Origin: Candidatus Thiodiazotropha sp. (ex Epidulcina cf. delphinae)
Lineage (GTDB): Bacteria > Pseudomonadota > Gammaproteobacteria > Chromatiales > Chromatiaceae
Reading direction: 5' to 3'
NCBI GenBank assembly: GCA_025656455.1
Contig: JAHXHS010000026.1
Location: 1 to 64,000, forward strand
DNA: 64,000 nucleotides
Shown: positions 42,706-50,344 of the stretch, one piece after another
How positions within the stretch are numbered: position 1 is the stretch's first letter
Layout: each line of letters begins with the position of its first letter
The notes under the pieces: generated by a model
Databases searched by the model: none
The model's input: only the letters and a program-made list of their open reading frames with translations
What the model was told of the DNA's origin: nothing
Program-made: the position numbers and the translations under genes

Positions 42706-44568
42706 ATGGCAAAACCAATTCAAAATTCAAAATTCAAAATTCAAAATTATCCTGTCGAGCACAGCGATTCCGGTTCGATCCTATCGCCATTAAAGGCCTT
42801 ACAGTTCTTTGCCCGCAAACCCGTCACCGTCCCCCTGGAGCCCAGGCCGGCCGCCGCCAACTATCGTGGTTTTCATCTCAACGACCATGACAAGTGCATC
42901 GGTTGCAGCTCCTGTCAGAAGGTCTGTGACAATGCGGCCATTACCATGGTCAAGGTGCCTCATCTGCCTGAAGATCCGCTCAAGGGTATCCGCAATCTAC
43001 GTCCGGCCATCGACTATGGGCGCTGCTGCTGGTGCGCCCTGTGTGTCGACATCTGCCCCACCAGCGCCATCTCCCTGTCACGGGAGTATGTCCACACCTG
43101 CACCCAGGAGGAGATCGACAGCTATTTTATCCTCCCCGACGAAACCGGTATCCATGGCGATTTCTACGGCTTGGGTTGGCAAAAGAGTGTCGATTCGGAC
43201 CTGCTCGACCTGGAGCGCCAACCAATGGCGGAGTTGGCGCCCGAGACGCGCATCGATAACTTCGAGGAGATCGTCAACGGTTATACCGATCAGCAAGCAG
43301 TGATCGAAGCCTCCCGCTGCGTACAATGCGGTATGTGCCACGATGCCTGCCCCACCCGGATGGATGCGCCTGAGTATATCCGCGCCATCTGGCAGGGGAA
43401 GCCTGAAGAGGCAGTGCGTTGGATCTACAAAAGCAATCCCTTTTCCCATGTCTGTGGTCGAGTCTGCACCCATCGCTGTGAAGACGCCTGCTCCATCGGC
43501 AGGCGTGGAGAGCCGGTCGCTATTCGCTGGCTGAAACGCTATGCCATGGATGCCGTGGATCATGAACGCATCAAACAGATTGCCGCGGAAGAGAAGGTCG
43601 ACTACCTGAGCGGCCATCGGGTCGCCATTGTCGGCGCCGGTCCTGCCGGCCTTACGGCTGCTTACGATCTGGTGCGCAAGGGCCATGAGGTAACCGTCTT
43701 TGAAGCCAGGGAGCAAGCAGGTGGCATGCCCCGTTACGGCATCCCGGCATACCGCCTACCCTATGACATACTCGATCGGGATATCGACGTCATCACCTCC
43801 CTTGGAGTGAAAATTCTGACCGGCACCCGGGTCGGTGTCGATATCAGCATGGACAAGTTACATGCTGATTTCGATGCCGTGGTGCTGGCCATCGGCCTCC
43901 ACCTTGGCCGTTCCACCCGTATTCCCGGCGCCGACCATAAACAGGTCCGCAAAGCGGTGGATCTGTTGGCTATGATTACAGATGGCAAAAAGTTCTCACT
44001 GCCGAAACAGGCTGTGGTGATTGGCGGGGGTAACGTGGCCATGGATATCGCCCGCAGTCTGGCGCGGATGCAGAAACAAAAGTTCGGCGAAGCAAAAATC
44101 ACCGTCACCGCATTGGAGGACAAAGCCCACTTTCTGGCGGATCCGCTCGAAGTCAAGGAGTGTGACGAGGAAGGCATTGAGATCTTCGATGCACGCGGCC
44201 CGCAGGCGTGTATTGTCGAAAAAGGCAAACTAAAGGGTTTACGAACTTGGAAGGTTCGCTCCATTTTTGATGAACAGGGACGATTCTCACCCGCCTATGA
44301 TGAAAGCGACGAACAGATACATGAAGGCGACATGGTCATCGAAGCAATAGGCCAGATGCCGGATATCAGCCTGCTCGGTGAAGCGCTGACCGAAGAGCTG
44401 GAGTGGAGCCGGGGCCATATCCAGGTGGATGAAAACGGCCGCACCTCAGTAGCGTGGTTCTGGGCCGCCGGTGACTGCGTCAACGGCCCGGACGTGGTGC
44501 ATGCCGTGGCGGACGGCCACCGGGTTGCTGCCAGTGTTGAGGCATGGTTGGCTGAGAAGACTAATTAA
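42706..44568 (+). CDS. NuoI/MbxN-like ferredoxin domain fused to GltD/NfnB-like flavoprotein
   Basis: 620 aa. Residues 5-14 (IQNSKFKIQN) are translated repeat. Residues ~50-140 form a 2x[4Fe-4S] ferredoxin like NuoI/MbxN: CIGCSSCQKVC from Cys64, then CCWCALCVDICP. Residues ~190-620 form a glutamate-synthase-small-chain-type oxidoreductase: CVQCGMCHDACP and CGRVCTHRCEDAC (Fe-S), FAD motif GAGPAG at 310-315, GGMPRYGIPAYRLP, NAD(P) motif GGGNVA at 440-445, and AAGDCVNGPDVV. This could transfer electrons between NAD(P)H and the NuoB/D-like module, replacing NuoEFG (inference). The native start may have been altered by the repeat insertion. Confidence 0.9.
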   Translation: MAKPIQNSKFKIQNYPVEHSDSGSILSPLKALQFFARKPVTVPLEPRPAAANYRGFHLNDHDKCIGCSSCQKVCDNAAITMVKVPHLPEDPLKGIRNLRPAIDYGRCCWCALCVDICPTSAISLSREYVHTCTQEEIDSYFILPDETGIHGDFYGLGWQKSVDSDLLDLERQPMAELAPETRIDNFEEIVNGYTDQQAVIEASRCVQCGMCHDACPTRMDAPEYIRAIWQGKPEEAVRWIYKSNPFSHVCGRVCTHRCEDACSIGRRGEPVAIRWLKRYAMDAVDHERIKQIAAEEKVDYLSGHRVAIVGAGPAGLTAAYDLVRKGHEVTVFEAREQAGGMPRYGIPAYRLPYDILDRDIDVITSLGVKILTGTRVGVDISMDKLHADFDAVVLAIGLHLGRSTRIPGADHKQVRKAVDLLAMITDGKKFSLPKQAVVIGGGNVAMDIARSLARMQKQKFGEAKITVTALEDKAHFLADPLEVKECDEEGIEIFDARGPQACIVEKGKLKGLRTWKVRSIFDEQGRFSPAYDESDEQIHEGDMVIEAIGQMPDISLLGEALTEELEWSRGHIQVDENGRTSVAWFWAAGDCVNGPDVVHAVADGHRVAASVEAWLAEKTN

Positions 44569-44685
44569 TTTTGAATTTTGAATGTTGAATTGATGAGTGC
44601 GCTTTGCGCACAACCTGTTTAAATGAAGCATGAGCGCAGCGAACACCGAAATTCAAAATTCAACATTCAAAATTCAAAATTAAAT
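44567..44685. repeat. AATTCAAAATTC palindromic element, copy 3
   Basis: AATTTTGAATTTTGAATGTT on the left, AATTCAAAATTCAACATTC on the right, and core GATGAGTGCGCTTTGCGCAC with GCATGAGCGCAGCGAACACC, the same orientation as copy 1. It overlaps the stop codon of the flavoprotein fusion and ends just before the ribosome-binding site of the ferritin-like gene. Confidence 0.85.
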
Positions 44686-44703
44686 TAACAAAGGAGTTCC
44701 CGC

Positions 44704-45207
44704 ATGACAGAAGATCACACCAGCGGCTACAAAAGTCTGCAATCGAAAAAAAGCCTCGCGGAGATCCTTGAGGTGGCCATTGAGTTTGAACGCACTGCGC
44801 GTGATTTCTACACCGACCTGATCCCCAAGGTCAGTAAGCAGATCCGTTACCTGGTGGAAGAACTGGCTGGGGAGGAGCAGCGCCATTTCGATCTGTTTTC
44901 CGAGCTTCGCGCTCGGCCCGATATAGAAAAACAGATCAGTGAGCTGATTGAGACCCCAGCCAGTGATAAACGCTTCTCCGATGCCGTTCACTTGCCCGAT
45001 CTGGGTGATCACCCGGATGACCAGGCGGTACTGCAATATGCCCTAGGACGGGAGCATGCCGCCATGGAGCAGTATCGCGCTCTGGCTATAACAACCTCCG
45101 ATGGCCCGATCAAGGATCTTTTTCTCTTTCTCGCTAATGAAGAGACCCTGCATAAAAACCAACTGGAGAAAATCTATTACGAAACCATCCATGGTAGTGG
45201 TGTATAA
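44704..45207 (+). CDS. Ferritin-like (rubrerythrin-type) diiron protein
   Basis: 167 aa, four-helix ferritin-like fold. Diiron ligands in AIEFERTARDFY, AGEEQRHFDLF, LGREHAAMEQYRAL and NEETLHKNQLEKIYYE. No C-terminal rubredoxin domain, so not a full rubrerythrin. AAGGAG 4-5 nt before the ATG. It is the last gene of the respiratory operon, separated from the flavoprotein fusion by a palindromic repeat. A role in peroxide or oxygen protection of the Fe-S complex is plausible but inferred. Confidence 0.85.
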   Translation: MTEDHTSGYKSLQSKKSLAEILEVAIEFERTARDFYTDLIPKVSKQIRYLVEELAGEEQRHFDLFSELRARPDIEKQISELIETPASDKRFSDAVHLPDLGDHPDDQAVLQYALGREHAAMEQYRALAITTSDGPIKDLFLFLANEETLHKNQLEKIYYETIHGSGV

Positions 45208-45350
45208 CTTGTTCATACTAACCCGAAGGGTGATTAAAAGGGAACTAATCAATTAATTCTGGCCCATAGGCTGGAAAGCAGCCTCCTGTTAAGCTGATCT
45301 TTGGCTGATCCGGCACAATCCGCTAAATATTTCCCCCTGGTTACCGCTAA

Positions 45351-45372
45351 AAATAGAATACACATTCTATTT
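45351..45372. promoter_or_regulatory. Perfect palindrome before the TolC gene (operator candidate)
   Basis: AAATAGAAT-ACAC-ATTCTATTT, two 9-bp arms around a 4-bp spacer, ending 11 bp before the TolC-family ATG. Position overlaps where a promoter or ribosome-binding site would be, as for a repressor site. The cognate regulator is unknown. Confidence 0.5.
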
Positions 45373-45383
45373 CGAACGCCATT

Positions 45384-46817
45384 ATGTATCTGCCTTTTTT
45401 CATTAGGGTAAGATGGAATGCAACCACAAGATCCGTAATCCTATTAGGATTTCTAATACTATTTCTCAGCTGTGGAATTCTCTGGGTCAACGGCAGTCAA
45501 GCCGCCAGTGACATTACCGGGGTTAGCCTGGAACAGGCGTTGACCACGGCTTTGCAAAACAATCGCCTGCGCACCATCTCCCGGCAATCGGTTGAGATCG
45601 CCGAGGCGCAGTATCAGCAGGCCCTCTCGGCCCACTGGCCATCACTGACGTTTAACGCTGGCTTTCAACGGCGTGACGAAACCGCCACATTCGACTACCC
45701 GGCACAGAGATTCGACCTGAACCTGGGTTTTCCGACCCCTCCCATAGCGGTGCCGCGGCAAGAGATCACCCTGCTCGGACGTGATACTGCCCTCTATTCG
45801 CTGGAACTGATGTACCCGCTTTATACCGGAGGAAAACGTTCAAGTTTGATAAAGCAGGCTCAAATCGGAAAGGATATCGCTGCCACAGAAGTACGCCGAA
45901 CCGACTTGCAGGTGGTGCAGGAGGTAAAACGTTATTACTATGCCGCACTCTATACCAAACAACTGAGTCTTCTCGCTAAAGAGATCGCAATCTCCTTCGA
46001 AGTCCTCAGGGACATTACCCAGGCCTTCTATGAAGGCGGCTCAAATTCTGTCAATAAACTCGACCTGTTGCAGACTCAACTCGCACACTCACTTGCCAAG
46101 TCGACCCATGCCGACTTGATCGCCAAGCACAAATCAGCCTTGGCCGCCCTCTCCTTCAGCATGGGTCAGGCATGGCAGGAACAGATCCAGATCAGTGACG
46201 CACGCTATCCGCAAGATCTCGTCCCCACTCAACTCGAGCATTTGATTGCTCAGGCTCTGCAGTTCAATCCGCAACTGCAAAAGCTGACATTGGCCGTGGA
46301 TGCCTATCAGGCAAAGGTCGGTGAAGCAGAGAGCGAATACTATCCCACTCTGGCGCTGCACGGCTCCGTGGATGCCTTTAACAACGACGTGGATGGCGGC
46401 CTCAACAATAATAGAAACCGAAACTCCTGGACCCTCGGTATCGGCATGAGAATGAGTCTGTTCAATGGCGGACTGACTCGTCACAAAGTCTCGGCAGCCA
46501 AGATCAGTCAAGCGCAAATGGCTGAACAACGCCTGCTGGTGAGTGACGGCATTGCGGCCCAGGTCAAAAACCGCCTGCTGGAAATTGAGGCTTCACAACG
46601 ACAACTGGCAATCACTGAAACAGCTATAGAGACCTCTCGTGAGAATCTTGACCTGAACAACCGGGCCTATCAAACCGGTGCGGTAAAGACCGAAAAAGTT
46701 ATTGAGGCGAGCCTGTTCGATGCACTGATCCGCGCCAACAATTATCGGGCGCAGCACGATCAAGCCTTATCTATTGCAGAAATCGCTTATCTTTTAGGTA
46801 GGGAGGCGATGGAATAG
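45384..46817 (+). CDS. TolC-family outer membrane channel protein
   Basis: 477 aa. Signal sequence (TRSVILLGFLILFLSCGIL, cleavage near GSQAAS), then two OEP repeats: VSLEQALTTALQNN at the N-terminus, ELMYPLYTGGKRSSLIKQAQ, and in the second half GIGMRMSLFNGGLTRHKV. Forms a trimeric outer-membrane tunnel for efflux or type I secretion. No inner-membrane pump or adaptor is adjacent; instead a PhnD-type binding protein and a GGDEF-EAL protein follow in the same operon. No clear ribosome-binding site before ATG 45384. Confidence 0.88.
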   Translation: MYLPFFIRVRWNATTRSVILLGFLILFLSCGILWVNGSQAASDITGVSLEQALTTALQNNRLRTISRQSVEIAEAQYQQALSAHWPSLTFNAGFQRRDETATFDYPAQRFDLNLGFPTPPIAVPRQEITLLGRDTALYSLELMYPLYTGGKRSSLIKQAQIGKDIAATEVRRTDLQVVQEVKRYYYAALYTKQLSLLAKEIAISFEVLRDITQAFYEGGSNSVNKLDLLQTQLAHSLAKSTHADLIAKHKSALAALSFSMGQAWQEQIQISDARYPQDLVPTQLEHLIAQALQFNPQLQKLTLAVDAYQAKVGEAESEYYPTLALHGSVDAFNNDVDGGLNNNRNRNSWTLGIGMRMSLFNGGLTRHKVSAAKISQAQMAEQRLLVSDGIAAQVKNRLLEIEASQRQLAITETAIETSRENLDLNNRAYQTGAVKTEKVIEASLFDALIRANNYRAQHDQALSIAEIAYLLGREAME

Positions 46818-46834
46818 AGCGTATCGGAAAACAG

Positions 46835-47740
46835 ATGAATATTCGTTCACTCCTACACCCACTCTGGCCATTCGCACTACTGCTGACTCTCTACTCTGCA
46901 GCCACCGCCGGCGTTATGAACAACAGTGATGCTATTCGTGTCGGCGGAAGTGCCGAGTCCCTCTATAATGTCAGTATCACTGACACGAAAATTGTCTTCA
47001 CCCTATTCTTCAATGAGGTATTAAAAAAGGCCGAAGAGCGATTCACCGTTGAAATCTTTAAGTCTGATAGAGATCTTGAACAAGCGCTGAAAACAGGCAA
47101 GCTGGACGCCATGTTTTCCAATACACTGCAGTACCTTGATCAAGAAGCATTTCTCAATCCTAATGCTACTTATATTTCACGTTTCGGTCCGAATCTGAAA
47201 GAGAAATACTATCTTTTAGTGAGGCAGGACAGCGGTATTCATAAGATTTCACAGTTACGCAACAGACGCATTATTCTTCCATCAGGTCATATTGTCGGCA
47301 AACTTTTTCTCGATGTGCAACTGCTGCGCCAGGGATTACCGGAGTCTCATAAGTTCTTCAGTGAAATGAGAAAAACCAAAGAATCCAATACTGCCGTCGT
47401 AGACCTATTCTTTCGAAAGACTGATGCCGCCCTGGTTACGGATTATGCTTTCGATGTAGCCCGTGAACTGAATCCACAACTTGATGAAACACTTGGCATA
47501 CTGATGGTTTCTGAACCGTTTGTCTATCAGGTGATCTCTATACACAGAGATTTTCCACAGGCAAGAATCGATAACTTCGAGCCACATATCCTGGATATCC
47601 AGGATACGCCGCGTATGAAAAACCTGATGAAGACATTCCGTTTCAAAGGTCTTCACAAAATAGACAATAGCTCACTCAAAGAGGTCCGCTTCCTGGTAGA
47701 TGAGTTACGACATCTGAAAGGCGGGGATCGTGGACCATGA
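46835..47740 (+). CDS. PhnD-type periplasmic substrate-binding protein (second)
   Basis: 301 aa. Signal peptide (LHPLWPFALLLTLYSAATAG), then a type-II binding-protein fold: AIRVGGSAESLYNVSITDTK, LKTGKLDAMFSNTLQYLDQ, YYLLVRQDSGIHKISQLRN and FRKTDAALVTDYAFDVA. Begins 17 bp after TolC and overlaps the following GGDEF-EAL gene by 4 bp. No ABC transporter genes. Same arrangement as 6227-9602, so a sensory role for the c-di-GMP protein is the likelier reading. Confidence 0.82.
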   Translation: MNIRSLLHPLWPFALLLTLYSAATAGVMNNSDAIRVGGSAESLYNVSITDTKIVFTLFFNEVLKKAEERFTVEIFKSDRDLEQALKTGKLDAMFSNTLQYLDQEAFLNPNATYISRFGPNLKEKYYLLVRQDSGIHKISQLRNRRIILPSGHIVGKLFLDVQLLRQGLPESHKFFSEMRKTKESNTAVVDLFFRKTDAALVTDYAFDVARELNPQLDETLGILMVSEPFVYQVISIHRDFPQARIDNFEPHILDIQDTPRMKNLMKTFRFKGLHKIDNSSLKEVRFLVDELRHLKGGDRGP

Positions 47741-50163
47741 AGCAAAACACTATTTTTCGTCATCTTTTCATCCGTATGGCGTTGATTCTGTTGGGGGTCA
47801 ACTTAATCTTTTCCCTGATACTGGTGCCTACCTATAAGAGCAAACTGATAAAGATGATCGCTGTCCAGGGCGATACCTTTGCAAACTCCACCATTGCGGC
47901 TTGTGCCGAGGCACTCTATACCAATGATTACAGTTATGTCATCAGTTACTTGATCAAGGTGCTAAAGCAAACTCCTGATGTGGAATTCGTCTCGCTCAAA
48001 TCTCACCAGGGTCCTGTACTACACATCAGTGCCAAAGGCTGGCAGATGAAAGAACCCCACTCCAATGCGGATCAGGTTATCTTTTCCGATGAAAAAACAT
48101 ATCTGATAGAGCATAAGAATATTCCGGGCAGTGAGCATGCCGCCTTTTTGTTTTCCAAGCCAATCAGTATAAGCGGCCTCGATTGGGGCGTCTTCAAAAT
48201 GGCTATGGCAGACGATGAATATCAGGAATTACTGATTAGCTACTTTCGCAATGCGATGATCTTCAGCCTGCTCCTGATCGCCATATCACTTCTATTGATG
48301 CATGGTAGTTCACTGAAGCTAGGTCAACAGTTGGCAAAATTAAGAGAAACCGCATTAAAATTGGCACAGGGCAATCTCTCTGCACGCGCTCCCACGGAAG
48401 CCATTGGCGAGATCAATCTACTTGCTACAACATTGAATGGAATGGCAGAAAGTCTTGGCGAGAATATTCGTAATGCCCGTCGGCTGGCTCGTGTCGTAGA
48501 AGACACCAATGATGCCATTGCACTCTTCGATAAGGACGAACAGATAATTTTTGTCAATCCTGCGCTGAAAAATATCACTCATCAGCCTGACTCATTCTTT
48601 GCCGGCATGTCGCTTCCCGAACTGTTCAATCACCTAAAAATCGACTACTCAAAACAGCTTGAAGTCACTGCTGTACTCACCCATGCCCAGCGTCTCGATT
48701 GGGAGACGGATATCGCAATTCAGACCAGTTATCGGGGTCAGATACATATGACGCTACGAATTGAGCAATTTGATGCCCATGAAATCGATAGTGGCGGCTT
48801 TTTTGTTGTACTGTCAGACATCACCCGAAGAAAACAGCTGGAACATGAACTGGAGACCCTGGCTTATATCGACAAATTGACCAAGCTACCCAACCGACGC
48901 TACTTCATGGATAAGTTAACGGAGGCAGTCAATGAAGCTGAATCATTCGAGACTGGCCTCGCAATCATGTTTCTCGATCTGGACAATTTCAAGGTCATCA
49001 ATGACACTCTGGGCCATGAAGTGGGGGATTTCGTATTGAGCGAGGCTGGCTGGCGTATACAAAGCATTTTGCGTACTGACGATACAGTGTGCCGACTGGG
49101 TGGGGATGAATTTACCACCATCCTGAGGGGTGTTAAGGAGAAAAATGAGGTTATCCCAATCGCCAATCAGATCATCAAACAGTTCGAACAAACCATCTTT
49201 CATAATGATCGAGAGCTACGTATCAGTACCAGCATAGGTATTGTCCTCTACCCCATGGATGGTATTAGCACGAAAGAGCTGGTCAAGAATGCAGACACTG
49301 CCATGTACGCCGCCAAGAAAGGCGGAAAAAATGCCTATTGTTTCTTTTCTGAAGAGATGCATCATGAAATGCTTGACTATCTTGAGATAGAGAGCGCGCT
49401 AAGAAAGGCTCTCACCACTTCCGGTCTATACCTCGTCTACCAGCCTATCATTGATATAGAGACACGCCAAATCAGACGTTGTGAGGCCTTGCTCAGATGG
49501 AACGACTTGGAGCGTGGCCACATCCCACCAGGAAGGTTTATTCCGATAGCAGAACAATCCGGTCTCATTGTCGCTCTCGGTGAATGGGTGTTTAATGAAG
49601 TCTGCAAACAGATTAAAAGTTGGGATTTCGAAATCGATGTCTCAATTAATATCTCGGGAAATGAACTGATCGACAGCAACTTCATCAATCGCATTAGCGA
49701 TACATTGATTGAACACGATATCCCTCCGCACCGATTGCAACTTGAGTTCACAGAGCATGTACTCGTCAGCAAGGAAGGAAAAAATCTTGCCCTATTGAAT
49801 CGACTCAAACGTATCGGATTTCAATTAGCGGTAGATGACTTCGGTACCGGGTTTTCCTCACTCAGCTATCTTACCGAGCTTCCGATTGACGTAATTAAGA
49901 TTGATAAGTCTTTTATCAGCAGATTACCGGGTGATCGAAAAACCATTGCCGTGGTCAATTCAATCATATCACTCGCGCAAAGTCTTGATATGTCAACAAT
50001 TGGTGAGGGAGCAGAAACAAAAGAGCAAGTAGACTGGCTTGATGAACATGGCTGCAGTGCCATCCAGGGATTCTACTTTCACAAACCTATGACTGGGGCG
50101 GATTTAAGACGGTTGGTTTATAAAACACGTTCGCTGCCAACTCCTATCAAAATAGTCAAGTAG
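47737..50163 (+). CDS. Membrane HAMP-PAS-GGDEF-EAL c-di-GMP protein (second)
   Basis: 808 aa. TM1 (~8-30), periplasmic domain (~31-165), TM2 (~170-188), HAMP (~190-245), PAS (~250-360, AIALFDKDEQIIFVNPAL), GGDEF (~370-535, signature intact at 455-459) and EAL (~548-795, EAL at 583-585, DDFGTGFSSLSYL). Both catalytic signatures are canonical. Start codon overlaps the stop of the binding-protein gene (ATGA). It shares architecture with the protein at 7098-9602 but is clearly diverged, so the pairing is old and not a recent duplication. Confidence 0.92.
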   Translation: MKQNTIFRHLFIRMALILLGVNLIFSLILVPTYKSKLIKMIAVQGDTFANSTIAACAEALYTNDYSYVISYLIKVLKQTPDVEFVSLKSHQGPVLHISAKGWQMKEPHSNADQVIFSDEKTYLIEHKNIPGSEHAAFLFSKPISISGLDWGVFKMAMADDEYQELLISYFRNAMIFSLLLIAISLLLMHGSSLKLGQQLAKLRETALKLAQGNLSARAPTEAIGEINLLATTLNGMAESLGENIRNARRLARVVEDTNDAIALFDKDEQIIFVNPALKNITHQPDSFFAGMSLPELFNHLKIDYSKQLEVTAVLTHAQRLDWETDIAIQTSYRGQIHMTLRIEQFDAHEIDSGGFFVVLSDITRRKQLEHELETLAYIDKLTKLPNRRYFMDKLTEAVNEAESFETGLAIMFLDLDNFKVINDTLGHEVGDFVLSEAGWRIQSILRTDDTVCRLGGDEFTTILRGVKEKNEVIPIANQIIKQFEQTIFHNDRELRISTSIGIVLYPMDGISTKELVKNADTAMYAAKKGGKNAYCFFSEEMHHEMLDYLEIESALRKALTTSGLYLVYQPIIDIETRQIRRCEALLRWNDLERGHIPPGRFIPIAEQSGLIVALGEWVFNEVCKQIKSWDFEIDVSINISGNELIDSNFINRISDTLIEHDIPPHRLQLEFTEHVLVSKEGKNLALLNRLKRIGFQLAVDDFGTGFSSLSYLTELPIDVIKIDKSFISRLPGDRKTIAVVNSIISLAQSLDMSTIGEGAETKEQVDWLDEHGCSAIQGFYFHKPMTGADLRRLVYKTRSLPTPIKIVK

Positions 50164-50291
50164 CAGCCGGCAAAATATTTATATGGCAAAACTAACAGGG
50201 TCGTTGGTCGGCAGCTATCAATCAGCTTACTCAACTCCAGAGTAAACGCTTTCCTTCTGACTTCAGGAGCCCCATCGACGATGTCTAAGGC

Positions 50292-50324
50292 AAAAAAAAC
50301 CCGCGTGTGGGGAGACACGCGGGT
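50292..50324 (-). terminator. Rho-independent terminator of the multihaem cytochrome gene
   Basis: On the minus strand ACCCGCGTGT (50324-50315) pairs with ACACGCGGGT (50309-50300), then a T-run from the A-tract 50293-50299, about 20 bp after the stop codon. Confidence 0.9.
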
Positions 50325-50344
50325 AAGGGTAATCGACTAACCAA

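Noticed and set aside
41544..42750. CRISPR array (regular repeats)
   Set aside because: The 375-bp period is made of whole S23 genes with no short repeats and unique spacers; no cas genes are present anywhere in the window.
32036..44568. Standard NADH dehydrogenase (complex I) operon
   Set aside because: NuoE, F, G, A, J are absent, Mrp E/F/G/B/C subunits are present, and gene order is that of mbx.
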